The position numbers were made by a program, and so were the translations under genes. Below are positions 1-8,378 of a DNA stretch of 64,000 bases, piece after piece (the stretch's first letter is position 1; each line of letters begins with the position of its first letter). The notes beneath the pieces are model-generated. The model did no database searches, had not been told where the DNA came from, and saw only the letters and a list, made by a program, of their open reading frames with translations. This DNA is from Mesoterricola silvestris (GTDB taxonomy: Bacteria; Acidobacteriota; Holophagae; Holophagales; Holophagaceae). Location: positions 3,952,001-4,016,000 of the forward strand of contig NZ_AP027080.1 of the NCBI RefSeq assembly GCF_030295405.1, given 5' to 3'.

Positions 1-888
1 GAACTCCTCGAGCAGTCGGGGACCTTCCGGACAGCGAAGGGGTTCACGGGACATGAGCAGACGGATGCATCGGGGCTGATATACATGCAGGCGCGGTTCT
101 ACCTGCCGCAATACGGACGGTTCGCGAGCCCCGATCCGGCCAGGGACCAGCATTTCGAGTTCACCCAGAGCTGGAACATCAACAGCTACGTGCAGAACAA
201 TCCGGTCATGAGCACAGACCCAACGGGGCTGCAGGAAGTGCCCAAAGATCCGCGGGAAGTCACCGAAGAGGCCTCAGTGATACCGACTAAGAGAGAAGAT
301 TCCGGTTTCGGTGATATGACCATGAGGAATAAGGAGAACCGGAAGGCGTCGAAAGCGGAGAAACCGGCGGGATGGATAACAATCCATTCTTCAACCAGAG
401 GAGAGGCAGGTATCACTGCCGGCCATTCGTATATTGAAATTACTACCGCGGAAGGAGAGCACCACACTTACGGGACATGGGGAAACACCTCTGGTGGTGG
501 GAACCTGGGGTTGAGAGAAGACTTTGAATTGAAGATGACACCGACCGGTGAAGCAACTAGAACCCAAGAGATGAACGGTGACCAATTGAGAGCGGTCTTG
601 GGACTTGTTCAGGCGGCCAAGGAAAAAGGAAGGGATGCCTGGTCGCTAGGTAACCCATGTAGCACTTTTGCTCATGCTGCGTGGGAGGCCGGAACTGGTG
701 AGGATCTAAAGTTCACCAAAGGTGGCGTGAGCAATCCGACGTCTCTAAAGGAGGGGATTATTGCTGCGAATGGTGGGGTCGCTCATGGTGGCCTTTCAAA
801 AATACCTGCCGATCAAAATCGAACCCATCGGGCGCCGATGTCGCCGTTTCTGAACTCCCTTGGACCAGCCTTATCGTCGGTCTTTTGA
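1..888 (+). CDS. RHS-family protein, C-terminal part with variable toxin-like tip (5' end outside window)
   Basis: The reading frame is open from base 1, so this is the 3' end of a longer gene; 295 codons are visible. The first ~75 codons hold the RHS-associated core signature, with GLIYMQARFY, YGRFASPDP and DPTGL motifs that end the conserved shell. After DPTGL the sequence changes to a divergent C-terminal domain of about 215 residues, as in polymorphic toxins. That tip has a GHSYIEI segment and, further on, NPCSTFAHAAW. A histidine followed by a cysteine in this order resembles permuted papain-like (NlpC/P60-type) folds, so a peptidase or amidase activity is possible; this is inference. 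Known RHS proteins are secreted or delivered to kill competitors, and the next small gene is the natural immunity candidate. The RHS assignment is firm; the tip function is not. Confidence 0.88.
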   Translation, partial: ELLEQSGTFRTAKGFTGHEQTDASGLIYMQARFYLPQYGRFASPDPARDQHFEFTQSWNINSYVQNNPVMSTDPTGLQEVPKDPREVTEEASVIPTKREDSGFGDMTMRNKENRKASKAEKPAGWITIHSSTRGEAGITAGHSYIEITTAEGEHHTYGTWGNTSGGGNLGLREDFELKMTPTGEATRTQEMNGDQLRAVLGLVQAAKEKGRDAWSLGNPCSTFAHAAWEAGTGEDLKFTKGGVSNPTSLKEGIIAANGGVAHGGLSKIPADQNRTHRAPMSPFLNSLGPALSSVF

Positions 889-902
889 TCTCTGGAGGTT
901 TC

Positions 903-1220
903 ATGCTTGTTTGGGCAAAATCGGCTCTATTGTCAATTCTGTCATTGGGAACAGTGCTGGAACAGCACGCCACAATCGACCTGAAAGTAGAGGTTCGGCG
1001 AGAACAGCCGATGGTTGTGAAGGTCACTGGCGGGTGTGGGCACAGTTCGATGGGAATTAAGAAGGTTGTCCAGAAACGCGAAGGCTCTTCTATCCGCGTA
1101 CTTGTTTACCTAAGGGTAGGTGAGCCGGAAGGAGATTTCTCCACTGAAATCACTGTGCCTGATGATGTGAGACAAATTTTGTTTGGGAAAAGAGGGCAGG
1201 TGATTTTCTCCCGACCTTAG
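903..1220 (+). CDS. Small hypothetical protein, candidate immunity protein for the RHS tip
   Basis: A 105-codon frame begins 14 bases after the RHS stop. The ATG at 903 is preceded by a good ribosome binding site (CTGGAGGT, 891-898); a TTG overlapping the RHS stop at 885 is an alternative but lacks such a site. The N-terminus is hydrophobic (VWAKSALLSILSLG), compatible with a signal peptide or membrane anchor, followed by a beta-rich looking segment with one GGCGH stretch. I recognise no family. Its place immediately behind a polymorphic toxin tip is what suggests immunity; an exported immunity protein would fit a toxin acting in the periplasm or on the cell wall. This is inference from position only. 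Confidence 0.6.
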   Translation: MLVWAKSALLSILSLGTVLEQHATIDLKVEVRREQPMVVKVTGGCGHSSMGIKKVVQKREGSSIRVLVYLRVGEPEGDFSTEITVPDDVRQILFGKRGQVIFSRP

Positions 1221-1508
1221 GATGGTCGCGCTGTTGCTCTGATGCTCTATTGCGCCGACCCACTCCGTCAGAGGCGCCGGCCGGCTCACCCCGGGAAAAG
1301 GCCGCGCCTGCGCACCGCGTTGCGGCGCTCCAGCACGCCCTATGCGTCGGGGCGCCCCTGAGGCCCAGCGCCCATTCGATCGTGTAGAGGTGACAGCGGC
1401 GGCCTCCAACGGCGGCAATGCCGAGAGCCCAACGGGTCCCTCCAATTCGTAGTGGCAGCAGTCGCGGCCGCCATCCGCGGGGTTCGTCAAAAGGGTCGGC
1501 ATGCCTAG
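1221..1508. other. Non-coding or decayed stretch downstream of the RHS locus
   Basis: No frame with convincing codon use or a ribosome binding site is visible. The sequence is GC-rich and probably consists of remnants of displaced RHS cassettes, because a toxin-tip fragment follows directly. Confidence 0.4.
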
Positions 1509-1682
1509 TATTTCGTGTCGCAAGCAGGTGTTGCTGTGGCAGGAATGGCTGTAGCCAAGGGACGCCATCATGTTCCCCATGCTATCTGGAAGAGCCTCAA
1601 GAACCTTTCACCTGCAGGCCGCAAGGTTTTTGAGAAGGCGACGGCTGGACCTGTCCCGGGTGGTCACAACTACTCGGAGTAG
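1509..1682 (+). pseudogene. Fragment of an orphan RHS toxin tip (xHH-type)
   Basis: Between an in-frame TAG at 1506 and a TAG at 1680 lies a 57-codon frame with no good start. It reads through a GVAVAGMAVA linker, typical of the end of an RHS shell, into KGRHHVPHAIW, a SPAGRKVFEKAT segment and GPVPGGHNYSE. The paired histidines followed by VP and the later GP...GHN resemble the HNH/ENDO VII-type nuclease tips named after xHH motifs (GHH, LHH and relatives). Orphan tips behind a complete RHS gene are known as reservoirs for recombination into the main gene. Here the tip is cut short, so it looks like a decayed cassette. The nuclease assignment is by motif resemblance only. Confidence 0.5.
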
Positions 1683-1989
1683 AACTTGCTCAGCCCCGTG
1701 ACGGTTTTCACGGCGCGACTGAAGAGGTTCCCCGTGAACTCGATCTCCAGTTCTGGATTCCGCTCACGGAACATCCGCCCAAGATCCTTTTCCAGGACGC
1801 GCCCAACTGGTTCCGTCCAGGCGATAAGGTCCACACCCTGAGAGACTACTCCGCAAAAAAAGGGGGGCATTGCTCGATGACCCTCACTTCCGCTACGCCG
1901 TCGCAGGTCATCTCCCTGGGGATCCCGGCAGCCCTACACGGCTTCCAGACCTTTTCCAGCGCCTGAAAGCTATCGCATCCAGGAGATGA
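1634..1989 (+). pseudogene. Decayed frameshifted gene behind the orphan tip, possible old immunity gene
   Basis: A start-less frame runs from 1634 with protein-like composition (LDLQFWIPLTEHPPK, NWFRPGDKVHTLRDY). It reaches a homopolymer run of seven A and six G near 1854-1866. Shifting frame there gives a sensible continuation (ALLDDPHFRYAVAG, RLPDLFQRLKAIASRR) ending at TGA 1987-1989. Both halves keep GC-rich third positions, which supports one ancestral gene broken by an indel in the run. I do not recognise the family. By position it could be the former immunity partner of the orphan tip at 1509-1682. An antisense frame at 1670-1870 also looks protein-like, so the strand is not certain. 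Confidence 0.4.
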
Positions 1990-2235
1990 CGGGACCGATC
2001 CGGCGCCTTGGCGGAATTCCTCCCACGGGCGGCCTTCTGCCTTTGCATGCCCGTGGAGTGCAGGAAGGCGGAATCATCGAATCCAGTATCCGAACCCCCC
2101 ACACCCTTCAGGACCGGAGCCCCCCTTGGAGACGCGACGGACCCCAGGGTTCTCGCCCGCGGCAATTCTCTTCCTTTCCAGGATATGCATAATTTACCTT
2201 GAACCCCGGAACCGAAGCCAACCTGAGGAGCACCC

Positions 2236-2568
2236 GTGGAAAAGAGCCTGATCGACGAGATCCTCCGTTTCCGCGACGCCAGGAACTGGAAGCAGTTCCA
2301 CAATCCCAAGGACCTCGCCATCTCCCTCTCCATCGAGGCCAGCGAGCTCCTGGAGTGCTTCCAGTGGGCCTCCTCCGCCGAGGCCCTCGCCTCGCGCCGG
2401 GAGCAGATCGCCGAGGAACTGGCGGACGTGATGATCTACGCCGCCCTCCTGGCCGAAGCCACGGGCCTGGACCTCGAGGCCATCACCCGGGCCAAGCTCG
2501 CGGTGAACGCCGAGAAGTACCCCGTGGAGAAAGCCTACGGCCGGAAAGACAAATATGATCGTCTTTAA
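2236..2568 (+). CDS. MazG-like nucleotide pyrophosphohydrolase
   Basis: A 110-residue single-domain all-alpha NTP pyrophosphatase of the MazG-like/dCTPase type. The two acidic metal-binding helices are visible as IEASELLECFQW (about residues 33-44) and EELADVMIYAALLAE (about 59-73), and the conserved NAEKYPVEKAYG tail follows. Such enzymes hydrolyse (d)NTPs to (d)NMP and pyrophosphate, cleaning or depleting nucleotide pools. The start is GTG at 2236, preceded by TGAGGAG at 2224-2230. The 3' end overlaps the nuclease-helicase gene by 14 bases, so the two are translationally coupled and probably act together. All catalytic acids appear present, so an active enzyme is expected. Confidence 0.9.
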   Translation: MEKSLIDEILRFRDARNWKQFHNPKDLAISLSIEASELLECFQWASSAEALASRREQIAEELADVMIYAALLAEATGLDLEAITRAKLAVNAEKYPVEKAYGRKDKYDRL

Positions 2569-4501
2569 GAGCAGCGTGGCGGAATTCCTCGATGCCGTCG
2601 AACGCAGTGCCCTCACGGGAATGATCGAAACGCGCTACCGCACCGCCCTGCACCGCGCACCCGCACCGGGGGAGCGCCAGGCCTGGCAGAATTCCATGAA
2701 CTTCGTCTGCCATCGCCTGCGCCGGTCGAAAATCCCCCAGGACTGCGGCGTTCTCATCGAGTACGTGATTCCGACCACCCTCAAGCGCATGGACCTGGTC
2801 CTGTCCGGCTTCAACCGCGAGAAGAACAAGCAGGTCCTCATCATCGAACTGAAACAGTGGATGGAAGCGCGCCTGTCCCGGAATCCCGATCTGGTCTGGA
2901 CCCGCATGGGCGGGGGGGATGTGGAGACGCCCCACCCCTGCTACCAGGCCTACTCCTACCTGCGCTTTCTCCAGGACCTGCACGAGGGGTTCGGCCGGAA
3001 CGAGATCCGCGGCCGGTCCTGCGCCTACCTCCACAACTACGAGCCCGCGGCCCGGGACGAGCCGCTTCTGGACAAGCGCTACCGGTCCCTCCAGACCGAT
3101 GCGCCGCTTTTCCTGGGCACCGACCACGAGAAGCTGGAAGGGTTCCTGGCGGACCATTTCCACGCCGGCGACGGGGGCGCCATCCTGGATCAACTGGAGA
3201 CGGGCCCCTTCCGGCCCAGCAAGCGGCTGATGGACGAGGTCGCCAATCTGTACGAAGGGAACCCCTCCTTCCTCATGCTCGACGAGCAGAAGGTGGCCTA
3301 CGAGAACATCGTGGCGGCCGTCCTGGAGAAGGGCACGAAGAAACGAACCATCATCGTCCAGGGCGGACCGGGCACCGGCAAATCCGTCATCTCCATGAAT
3401 GCGTTCGGCCATCTGCTCCGGTCGGGGCTCAATGTCAGGTTCGTCGCTCCCAACGCCGCCTTCCGCCAGGTCACCAAGACGTCCCTGGTGCGCAAGGGCA
3501 AACGCGGCGTCAAGGCCACCATCGACAATCTCTTCCTGGGTTCCGCCTCCTTCCTCCGGTGCAATGAGAACACCTTCGACGCCCTCATCGTGGACGAGGC
3601 TCACCGGCTCAAGGGAAAGGGCGCCTACCAGTACTTCGGCGAAAGCCAGGTGGAGGACATCCTCAAGGCCTCCCGGCTGAATGTGTTCTTCGTGGACGAC
3701 AACCAGCGGATCCGCAAGGACGACATCGGGACCGTGGACACCATCCGCAAGGCCGCGGCCAAATTCCAGTCGAAGGTGACCGAATTCAATCTGGTCTCCC
3801 AGTTCCGGTGCTCCGGGGCCGACGGATTCCTCCAGTGGCTGGATGACGTCCTGGGCATCCAGCCCACCGCCAATTTCGACGGCTGGGACCCGGACGCCTT
3901 CACGTTCGAAATCTGCCCAACGCCCGGGGACGTCCTCGCCCGGGTCCAGGCGAAGAACCGGGAAGGGAAAAGAGCCCGGATGCTGGCCGGCTATGCCTGG
4001 AAATGGAGTTCGGAAGGCAACGGCAACGGCGAAGTGGAGGACGTCCGGATCCCGGAGCACGGTTTCGCCATGCCCTGGAACGGCCGCACCATCTCCACCT
4101 CCTGGGCAATCCACCCCGACGGCGAGGGCCAGATCGGCTGTGTCCACACCAGCCAGGGCCTGGAATTCGACTACGTGGGCGTGCTGGTGGGCAGGGACCT
4201 CCAGTACGATCCCGACCGCGGCGATCTCCGGGCCAGTTGGAGCGACTACAAGGACTCGACCGGAAAGAAGGGCCTGAAGGAGGACCCGGCGACCCTCACC
4301 CGCTTCGTCGGCAATATCTACAAGATCCTGATGTCCCGGGGGATGAAGGGATGCTTCGTCTACATCCAGGACGAGGCGCTCGCCGGATACTTCCAGGACC
4401 GCCTGGGACGAACGCCCATGGCACCGGGGGCCATGGGCCACGAGGATTCCCTGCTCGCCACCAACGTGGGGTCCAGCCAGAACAGGCCGGGGACGATTTG
4501 A
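2555..4501 (+). CDS. DUF2075-type nuclease-helicase fusion
   Basis: A 648-residue protein. The N-terminal ~110 residues end in a PD-(D/E)xK-like pattern: MDLVLSG near residue 79 and IIELKQW near 97, with E-x-K spacing. A central linker leads to a superfamily 1-like ATPase with Walker A GGPGTGKS at about 270-277, Walker B/DEAH (LIVDEAH) near 346, a QFRCSG motif near 418 and a late HTSQGLEFDYVGV segment that resembles helicase motif V. This is the DUF2075 architecture, often annotated as DNA/RNA helicase. The gene overlaps the MazG-like gene by 14 bases. A nuclease, a helicase and a nucleotide pyrophosphatase in one operon within accessory DNA suggest anti-phage defence; that role is inference. 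No close third gene is present, since the next ORF lies 235 bases away and is of another type. Confidence 0.85.
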   Translation: MIVFKSSVAEFLDAVERSALTGMIETRYRTALHRAPAPGERQAWQNSMNFVCHRLRRSKIPQDCGVLIEYVIPTTLKRMDLVLSGFNREKNKQVLIIELKQWMEARLSRNPDLVWTRMGGGDVETPHPCYQAYSYLRFLQDLHEGFGRNEIRGRSCAYLHNYEPAARDEPLLDKRYRSLQTDAPLFLGTDHEKLEGFLADHFHAGDGGAILDQLETGPFRPSKRLMDEVANLYEGNPSFLMLDEQKVAYENIVAAVLEKGTKKRTIIVQGGPGTGKSVISMNAFGHLLRSGLNVRFVAPNAAFRQVTKTSLVRKGKRGVKATIDNLFLGSASFLRCNENTFDALIVDEAHRLKGKGAYQYFGESQVEDILKASRLNVFFVDDNQRIRKDDIGTVDTIRKAAAKFQSKVTEFNLVSQFRCSGADGFLQWLDDVLGIQPTANFDGWDPDAFTFEICPTPGDVLARVQAKNREGKRARMLAGYAWKWSSEGNGNGEVEDVRIPEHGFAMPWNGRTISTSWAIHPDGEGQIGCVHTSQGLEFDYVGVLVGRDLQYDPDRGDLRASWSDYKDSTGKKGLKEDPATLTRFVGNIYKILMSRGMKGCFVYIQDEALAGYFQDRLGRTPMAPGAMGHEDSLLATNVGSSQNRPGTI

Positions 4502-4736
4502 CGTAGGGCCACGCGCCGGCGGACCTTTCTGTCCTTGCGATCGCCCCTCGCCGTCAGCTACACCTCGTCCACAAGCCACTTCGACCCTGGCTCTGGATTC
4601 CCAACCGTGGAAGCAGGTCCGGATTCTCCCCAAGGCCAAGCCTGCGAAGAATGGGCTTCTTCCCGGGTCCCGCCTCGGTTTGCTTTGTCGGAGAAGAGGA
4701 AGACCGATAGGCTATTGGCAATCCCCGGGAGTATCC

Positions 4737-6308
4737 ATGCGTCTTCTTTGGCCCTTTTTCGCCGTGGCCTGTACCTTGGGCGCCAAGGAATCCATCCCCG
4801 TTGATACGGCTATTGTCAGCGTCAGGGTGCATCCCAATGAGGCCTGGATCACCCGCAGGGGCACCTTCCAGGTCTCCGGTGGTGGAGCGCACCGGGTTTC
4901 CATCCCGGGACTCCCCAAGGGCCTCAGGTTCGATGACCTTCGAATGGGTGTCCGAGGCCCGGCCGGGACCCGCCTTGGGGATCTCACCGTGCGGGAGGCG
5001 CCTCTGACCTACCAGGAGAGTCCCGAATGGAAGCGGCTGGATCATGAGCAGGACCAGCTCGCAGAAGGACTGGAGCGCCTCAAGGGGCGCCGGACGAATC
5101 TCGATAAAGCGGAGCAACTGTTCAAGGAAATGAAGGCCGCCCACCAAAAAGCCCTGCAGCATGCCATGGCGGCTGATGCCTTGAAGCCTCAGACCATCCA
5201 GGAATTCTCCGTCGCGCTTGAAGGGCGAAGGCTGGAACTGGCGCGCCAGGGGGCGAGTCTTGACGCGGAGAAGGCCACCCTGACCGAAAAGTCCGCCTTG
5301 AACCGGGAAGCCATGGCCAGGCTGAAGGAGAAGGGCGAGGCCAACCCCACCGTCGTTTCGGCGGAACTGGAAACCGCCAAGGCTGGATCCGTGGAGGTTT
5401 CGGTGGCATTCCGCTCCAAGGACGCGTCCTGGTCCCCCGCCTATGAGGCCCGCTTGAGCCCCGACAAGAGCAAGTTGGAGCTTGTGCTTTTCGCGGCGGT
5501 GAAGCAGGGAACCCATGAGACATGGAATGGCGTGGGCCTGGAATTGCTGAGCCAGGACCCTTCCGGCCGCCTCGACCTGCCCGCGGGCGTGTCCTTCCCC
5601 GCACTCAATTTCAAGGATGGAAACACCCCCAAAGCCTCCATGAGCGCACCGGAAAATCCGGCCAAAGCCTCGAGCCTCACCACCATCAAAGTGCCTGGGA
5701 ACGTGGTGGTCCCCAGCGGAGAGGAGCAGCGCTTCCGCATTTCCAGCCTGGACCTGGCCCCGACCTTCCGCTATCTCGCCATCCCCCGCCAGGGTCCCGA
5801 CGTATTCCTCATGGCCATGGTGATGCCGCCTCCAGGTTTTGCCCTGGTGGGAGGAAGCCCCGTGGACATGCTCCAGGGCACGGAGCGCCTGGGAACCCTG
5901 CAGCTTGAGCCCCAGGCCCCTGGCGAGCCTCTGAGGCTCAGCTATGGCCCCGTTCCAGGCCTGGTGGCCCGGTTCGAAAAGGTCGAACAGCACCATGGCG
6001 AAGTGGGGGACAAAACCAAGGAGCGGGAATGGGTGTTCAAGGAACGCCTGGAGGTGGGTAGCACCCTCGGCTTCCCCGTGGAGGTGGAGGTCATGGATCG
6101 GACCATTGCCGCAGGAACCGGCTCCGTGAAGGTGGATCAGGCGGAAAACACCACACCGGGGTGGGAGGCCGTCAGACCGGGAATCCGAAGCTGGGTGCTC
6201 CACCTCGAGGCGGGTGGCAAGGCCGAGGTCATTCAGCAGACCCGAATTCGCGGGCCCCTGGTGGGGCGCCTCGTCAATGTGGGCGAACTCGCCCTGGAGG
6301 GCAACTGA
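4737..6308 (+). CDS. Secreted DUF4139 (MuiA-like) protein
   Basis: A 523-residue exported protein. The ATG at 4737 is chosen because it gives a clean signal peptide (MRLLWPFFAVACTLG, cleavage near residue 17) and follows a GGGAG box; an upstream ATG at 4680 has neither. Residues ~25-105 match the N-terminal DUF4140 domain (AIVSVRVHPNEAWITRRG). A coiled-coil helical segment follows (~110-210), and then the DUF4139 beta domain starting around SVAFRSKDASWSPAYEARL. Family members are called mucoidy inhibitor MuiA-like, but their biochemistry is unknown. Its stop overlaps the start of the next gene, a paralogue, as TGATG, so the two are co-translated and may form a hetero-complex in the envelope. 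Confidence 0.85.
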   Translation: MRLLWPFFAVACTLGAKESIPVDTAIVSVRVHPNEAWITRRGTFQVSGGGAHRVSIPGLPKGLRFDDLRMGVRGPAGTRLGDLTVREAPLTYQESPEWKRLDHEQDQLAEGLERLKGRRTNLDKAEQLFKEMKAAHQKALQHAMAADALKPQTIQEFSVALEGRRLELARQGASLDAEKATLTEKSALNREAMARLKEKGEANPTVVSAELETAKAGSVEVSVAFRSKDASWSPAYEARLSPDKSKLELVLFAAVKQGTHETWNGVGLELLSQDPSGRLDLPAGVSFPALNFKDGNTPKASMSAPENPAKASSLTTIKVPGNVVVPSGEEQRFRISSLDLAPTFRYLAIPRQGPDVFLMAMVMPPPGFALVGGSPVDMLQGTERLGTLQLEPQAPGEPLRLSYGPVPGLVARFEKVEQHHGEVGDKTKEREWVFKERLEVGSTLGFPVEVEVMDRTIAAGTGSVKVDQAENTTPGWEAVRPGIRSWVLHLEAGGKAEVIQQTRIRGPLVGRLVNVGELALEGN

Positions 6309-8206
6309 TGCGCCCCGCCGTTCTCTCCCTTCTAGCTTTGTGCCTATCCGCCCAGGAACCCTCCCTGACCCCGGCCTTGAACCGTGTGCGGGTGCATCCC
6401 AGCCAGGCCTGGACAACCCGGGAGACCACCTGGACCTTCAAGGCCCCCGGTTCCCAGCGGGTCCGCCTGATAGGGCTACCCCCTGGCCTGTCCCTGGGGG
6501 ATGTCCGGGTGCAGGCCGATGGCATCCCCGGGCTTCGCCTGGGAAACGTCGTCGTCATTCAAGAGGAAGGGCACTATGAGCCTGACGCCACCGCCAGGGC
6601 CCTCAGCACGGAGGGTGATCGCCTGGAAAAGGCGCAGCTGGACCTCACGTTGAGGCTGGAAGCACTGGAAGAGGCCAGGACTTCGATCCAGGGCCTCAAG
6701 CCAGATGTCGGTCCCGGCCCTGTTGGGCCCCTACAGGAACCCAAGGTGAGCGTCGAGCTTGAGCGAGCCATTCAAAGCCGGGGCGATGAAATCCTGACTC
6801 AGGTGAATGCAATCAAGGCGGAGCAAAAGACCGCCCAGGCCCGCCAGGAAGCCATCCTTGCCGAACTGGCCCGCCTCGAAGCAGCTTCCAAGCGAGCTTC
6901 CAGCGTGGTGACGGTGGAATTGGAAGCCCCTTCGGCTGGAGAAGCAAGGGTTCAGATCCACAGCCACACCGGGGCAGCAAGGTGGAGGCCAGGATTCGAA
7001 GTCCGCCTTGGCGAGAAGGGATTGGAACTCCTGTGCTATGCCAGTGTGAGCCAGGCCAGCGGCGAGGACTGGCGGGGCGTCAATCTGGAAATCTCCAATG
7101 CCGAACCCGGAAGGGCCCTCAAGGTCCCTGCCCCACCACCGGCTGTCCAAGTCCTGTACGAAGCCCCTGGGGTCGTCCTGACAGGCAGGATCGAGGGCAA
7201 GGTCACGGATCGAATGGGCCGCGCAGTGCCCGGGGTAAGGGTGGAAGCCACCAATGCTCCCCTGAAGGCTTCGCGTGCCACCACCACGGATGCCAATGGG
7301 GTTTTCCGGATACCCCTCCTCCCTCCGGGGGAGTACACGCTCCGGGCCACAAAGACCGGTTATCCCACGGCGGCCTCATACGCCCGGGTCAATGCAGGGC
7401 AGGCCACGAGCTTGGGCCTTCAAATGGTTTCCATCGCAGGTGCCTCGGTTGTGGAGGTCGTCGCAGAGGTCCCCGGGGTGGACAGGACGGCGGCGATGAC
7501 CGCCTCCAGTTTTTCAACCGATTCCATCCAGGCACTGGAATCCACGCCAGACCATTACGAAGACTCGGGAGAATTGAGCCGGGCCTGGATTCTGGAAGGA
7601 AAGAGGGATTTGGCTTCCGATGCCGTCTCGCGCCGGATTCTATTGGCACGCGCCAGCGTGGACCCCAAACTCCTCTTGAAGGCCCTTCCACGAAGCAGCA
7701 CGGAAGTGTTCCTGATCGCGCCCCTCCCTGCTCCATCCGGATTCCCGTGGTTCCCAGGCACCCCTACGGCCGTTTTCCGGAACGGGGAGCAGCTGGGGCA
7801 GGTCAGCCTCCCCCGCCTCCAGGGCACAGAAGGAGCGCTCTTCAGCTTTGGCCCCGTTCCCGGCCTGAGAGTTCAGCGCCAACGCTTGGAGGCCACGGTG
7901 GCCTCGGCAAGGGGCGGGCGCGGGCGCCAGTGGACGCTTCGGGAAAGGGTCCTCCTGGTGAATGACCTGGACAAGGAGGTAGAGGTGGAGGTGCAGGAGC
8001 CCTCCATTCGCTCCGGGTCCGAAAAGGTGAAGGTGGAGGTTTTGCCGGAGGCCACCCCCGCCCTGGAAGCCGGCGACAAGATGACCTGGACCGTGAAGGT
8101 TCCAGCCCACGGTCAGGCCAAAATCGAGGAAGCCTGGCGCATCACAGGCCCCACTGCGGGGTCTGTGCCTGAGGTTGCACTGCTGGGACTGCCCACGAGT
8201 GATTAG
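6308..8206 (+). CDS. Secreted DUF4139 protein with inserted carboxypeptidase-regulatory-like domain
   Basis: A 632-residue paralogue of the preceding gene, starting at ATG 6308 inside its TGA. A signal peptide (MRPAVLSLLALCLSAQ), a DUF4140-like region (NRVRVHPSQAWTTRE), a coiled-coil segment and the start of DUF4139 (GAARWRPGFEVRL) follow in the same order. At about residues 290-370 there is an insertion with GRIEGKVTDRMGRAVPGV, TTTDANGVFRIPLLPPGEY and LRATKTGY. This is a CarboxypepD_reg-like beta-sandwich as found at the N-terminus of TonB-dependent receptors. It is followed by VEVVAEVPGVDRTAA, which resembles the linker before a receptor plug. The DUF4139 fold then resumes. The insert may bind carbohydrate or protein in the periplasm. 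Function unknown. Confidence 0.82.
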   Translation: MRPAVLSLLALCLSAQEPSLTPALNRVRVHPSQAWTTRETTWTFKAPGSQRVRLIGLPPGLSLGDVRVQADGIPGLRLGNVVVIQEEGHYEPDATARALSTEGDRLEKAQLDLTLRLEALEEARTSIQGLKPDVGPGPVGPLQEPKVSVELERAIQSRGDEILTQVNAIKAEQKTAQARQEAILAELARLEAASKRASSVVTVELEAPSAGEARVQIHSHTGAARWRPGFEVRLGEKGLELLCYASVSQASGEDWRGVNLEISNAEPGRALKVPAPPPAVQVLYEAPGVVLTGRIEGKVTDRMGRAVPGVRVEATNAPLKASRATTTDANGVFRIPLLPPGEYTLRATKTGYPTAASYARVNAGQATSLGLQMVSIAGASVVEVVAEVPGVDRTAAMTASSFSTDSIQALESTPDHYEDSGELSRAWILEGKRDLASDAVSRRILLARASVDPKLLLKALPRSSTEVFLIAPLPAPSGFPWFPGTPTAVFRNGEQLGQVSLPRLQGTEGALFSFGPVPGLRVQRQRLEATVASARGGRGRQWTLRERVLLVNDLDKEVEVEVQEPSIRSGSEKVKVEVLPEATPALEAGDKMTWTVKVPAHGQAKIEEAWRITGPTAGSVPEVALLGLPTSD

Positions 8207-8378
8207 GTCATCCGGGGGTGCGCTTGGGCCATGGGCAAGACTGCTGAAGCCCAACGACCGATGCCCGGATAGGAACGCAGACTCCCCTCCCGGACGGGGG
8301 TCGTCTGTCTCATCCTCCAACCCCCGCCACCGGTGAATCCCCTTGTCCATGCCCGTGCCGCTGTGCTGGAGTGGAACC

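Noticed and set aside
1110-1580. 156-codon minus-strand frame
   Set aside because: It covers the candidate immunity gene and remnants, shows no motif, and has low-complexity Arg/Pro/Gly content.
1670-1870. Minus-strand 66-codon frame that looks protein-like
   Set aside because: It overlaps the better supported + strand frames of the RHS remnant; no ribosome binding site or homology is visible. Kept as a stated doubt about strand.
2483-4639. Antisense frame of 718 codons opposite the nuclease-helicase gene
   Set aside because: The + frame shows Walker A, DEAH and coupling to the MazG-like gene; the antisense frame has none.
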